Origin: Nitrobacter sp047149785
GTDB taxonomy: Bacteria; Pseudomonadota; Alphaproteobacteria; Rhizobiales; Xanthobacteraceae
Reading direction: 5' to 3'
DNA: 64,000 nt
Assembly (NCBI RefSeq): GCF_047149785.1
Contig: NZ_BAAGBE010000001.1
Span: 3,038,001 to 3,102,000 of the forward strand
A program made the position numbers and the translations under genes. This document shows, piece after piece, positions 63,611 to 64,000 of this stretch. Within the stretch, counting starts at the first letter, position 1. Every line of letters starts with the position of its first letter. The notes beneath the pieces are model-generated. The model ran no database searches, was not told where the DNA came from, and saw nothing but the letters and a program-made list of their open reading frames with translations.

Positions 63611-63652
63611 CTTTCACTTCGTGAAAGATGGATGCCCGGATCAAGTCCGGGC
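63611..63652. terminator. Two hairpins after the cNMP-binding gene
   Basis: CTTTCAC-TTC-GTGAAAG (63611-63627) and GCCCGGA-TCAAG-TCCGGGC (63634-63652). Both have perfect 7-bp stems. The second is a dispersed unit in this window (also in 28808-28906 and 30303-30375). No T-tract. Confidence 0.6.
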
Positions 63653-63705
63653 AACACGAACAGGATTTCATCAAACGGAAAGACTCCAATTCCTCTCGTT
63701 CCGCG

Positions 63706-64000
63706 TTACACCTCGATCACCGCCGTCACCGGCACGTGATCGGACGGACGCTTCCAACCGCGGGCATCGCGGGTGATGCGGAAGTCGCGGATGCCGCCGC
63801 GCAGCGCCTCCGAGACCCAGATGTGGTCGAGCCTGCGGCCGCGGTCGGCGGCAACCCAGTCGGCGGCGCGATAGCTCCACCACGTATAGACTTTTTCCGA
63901 CATCGGAATTCGCGCGCGCGCGACGTCGATCCAGTTGCCGTGGCTTTGCAGGCCGAGCAGCTTCTCGCATTCGACCGGCGTGTGCGAGACGATCTTCAGG
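63706..64000 (-). CDS. xth: Exodeoxyribonuclease III, C-terminal part (window-truncated)
   Basis: AP endonuclease/exonuclease of the EEP fold, cut off by the window edge; only the last about 97 residues are seen. The part shows LKIVSHTPVECEKLLGLQSHGNWIDVARARIP, YTWWSYRAADWVAADRGRRLDHIWVS and the catalytic-His end RGWKRPSDHVPVTAVIEV. The frame is open to the end of the window, so the N-terminus lies beyond 64000. Confidence 0.93.
   Translation of the reverse strand, partial: LKIVSHTPVECEKLLGLQSHGNWIDVARARIPMSEKVYTWWSYRAADWVAADRGRRLDHIWVSEALRGGIRDFRITRDARGWKRPSDHVPVTAVIEV

Overview
The window is GC-rich, densely coding chromosomal DNA of an alphaproteobacterium. It is most likely a member of the Nitrobacteraceae/Bradyrhizobiaceae (Bradyrhizobium, Nitrobacter, Rhodopseudomonas group). 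Reasons: the order parB-parA-rsmG-mnmG-mnmE-rho-hemJ | ppsR-maf-coaE-dnaQ-secB; a PmtA-type methyltransferase next to dnaKJ; a CenR-type regulator; a FYDLN-domain protein; a small heat-shock gene with a ROSE-like leader; and many dispersed palindromic repeats of the kind seen in this family. No phage, integron, CRISPR array or full-length insertion sequence was found. The genus is an inference from gene order and protein wording, not from a search.

Layout. 0.1-2 kb: hsp20 and DUF1150 with a likely RNA thermometer, tRNA-Ala(GGC), FYDLN protein. 2-6 kb: aroA-cmk-rpsA. 6-9.4 kb: nth, DUF2244, an Ada/Ogt-like methyltransferase, gpmA. 9.4-18 kb: dapB, pmtA, dnaJ, dnaK (with a recognisable sigma-32 promoter), a secreted protein, grpE-hrcA. 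18-26 kb: rph, rdgB, hemW, an LpoA-like lipoprotein, rsmI-yraN-gshB, comM. 26-29 kb: a hybrid histidine kinase. 29-34 kb: the operon hisB-DUF2628-hisH-hisA-hisF-hisE-coaA. 34-39 kb: hslVU, then smr-mltA-tim44. 39.7-43.3 kb: secB, dnaQ, coaE, maf, ppsR. 43.3-43.7 kb: a probable replication origin. 43.7-55 kb: hemJ, rho, a YyaL-like thioredoxin-fold protein, mnmE, mnmG, rsmG, parA, parB, with three parS sites. 55-64 kb: leuS-lptE-holA, a GST, a PLP-homeostasis protein, an L,D-transpeptidase, cenR, a cyclic-nucleotide-binding protein and the end of xth.

Function. The core is an origin/segregation block: candidate oriC between ppsR and hemJ, with genes mostly diverging from it, and the ParABS system (three 16-bp parS sites around mnmG and inside rsmG) 6-9 kb away. 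Protein quality control is strongly represented (Hsp20, DnaK/DnaJ/GrpE, HrcA, HslVU, SecB).

The most unusual content is the repeats. At least three palindromic families are scattered between genes, and several copies are translated in frame inside conserved proteins: leucyl-tRNA synthetase, a hybrid histidine kinase, the N-terminus of LptE and the N-terminus of HemW. One family flanks a lone GIY-YIG nuclease gene with 30-bp perfect inverted repeats, which looks like a minimal mobile unit. A separate 111-bp inverted-repeat element sits exactly between the convergent hslU and smr genes.
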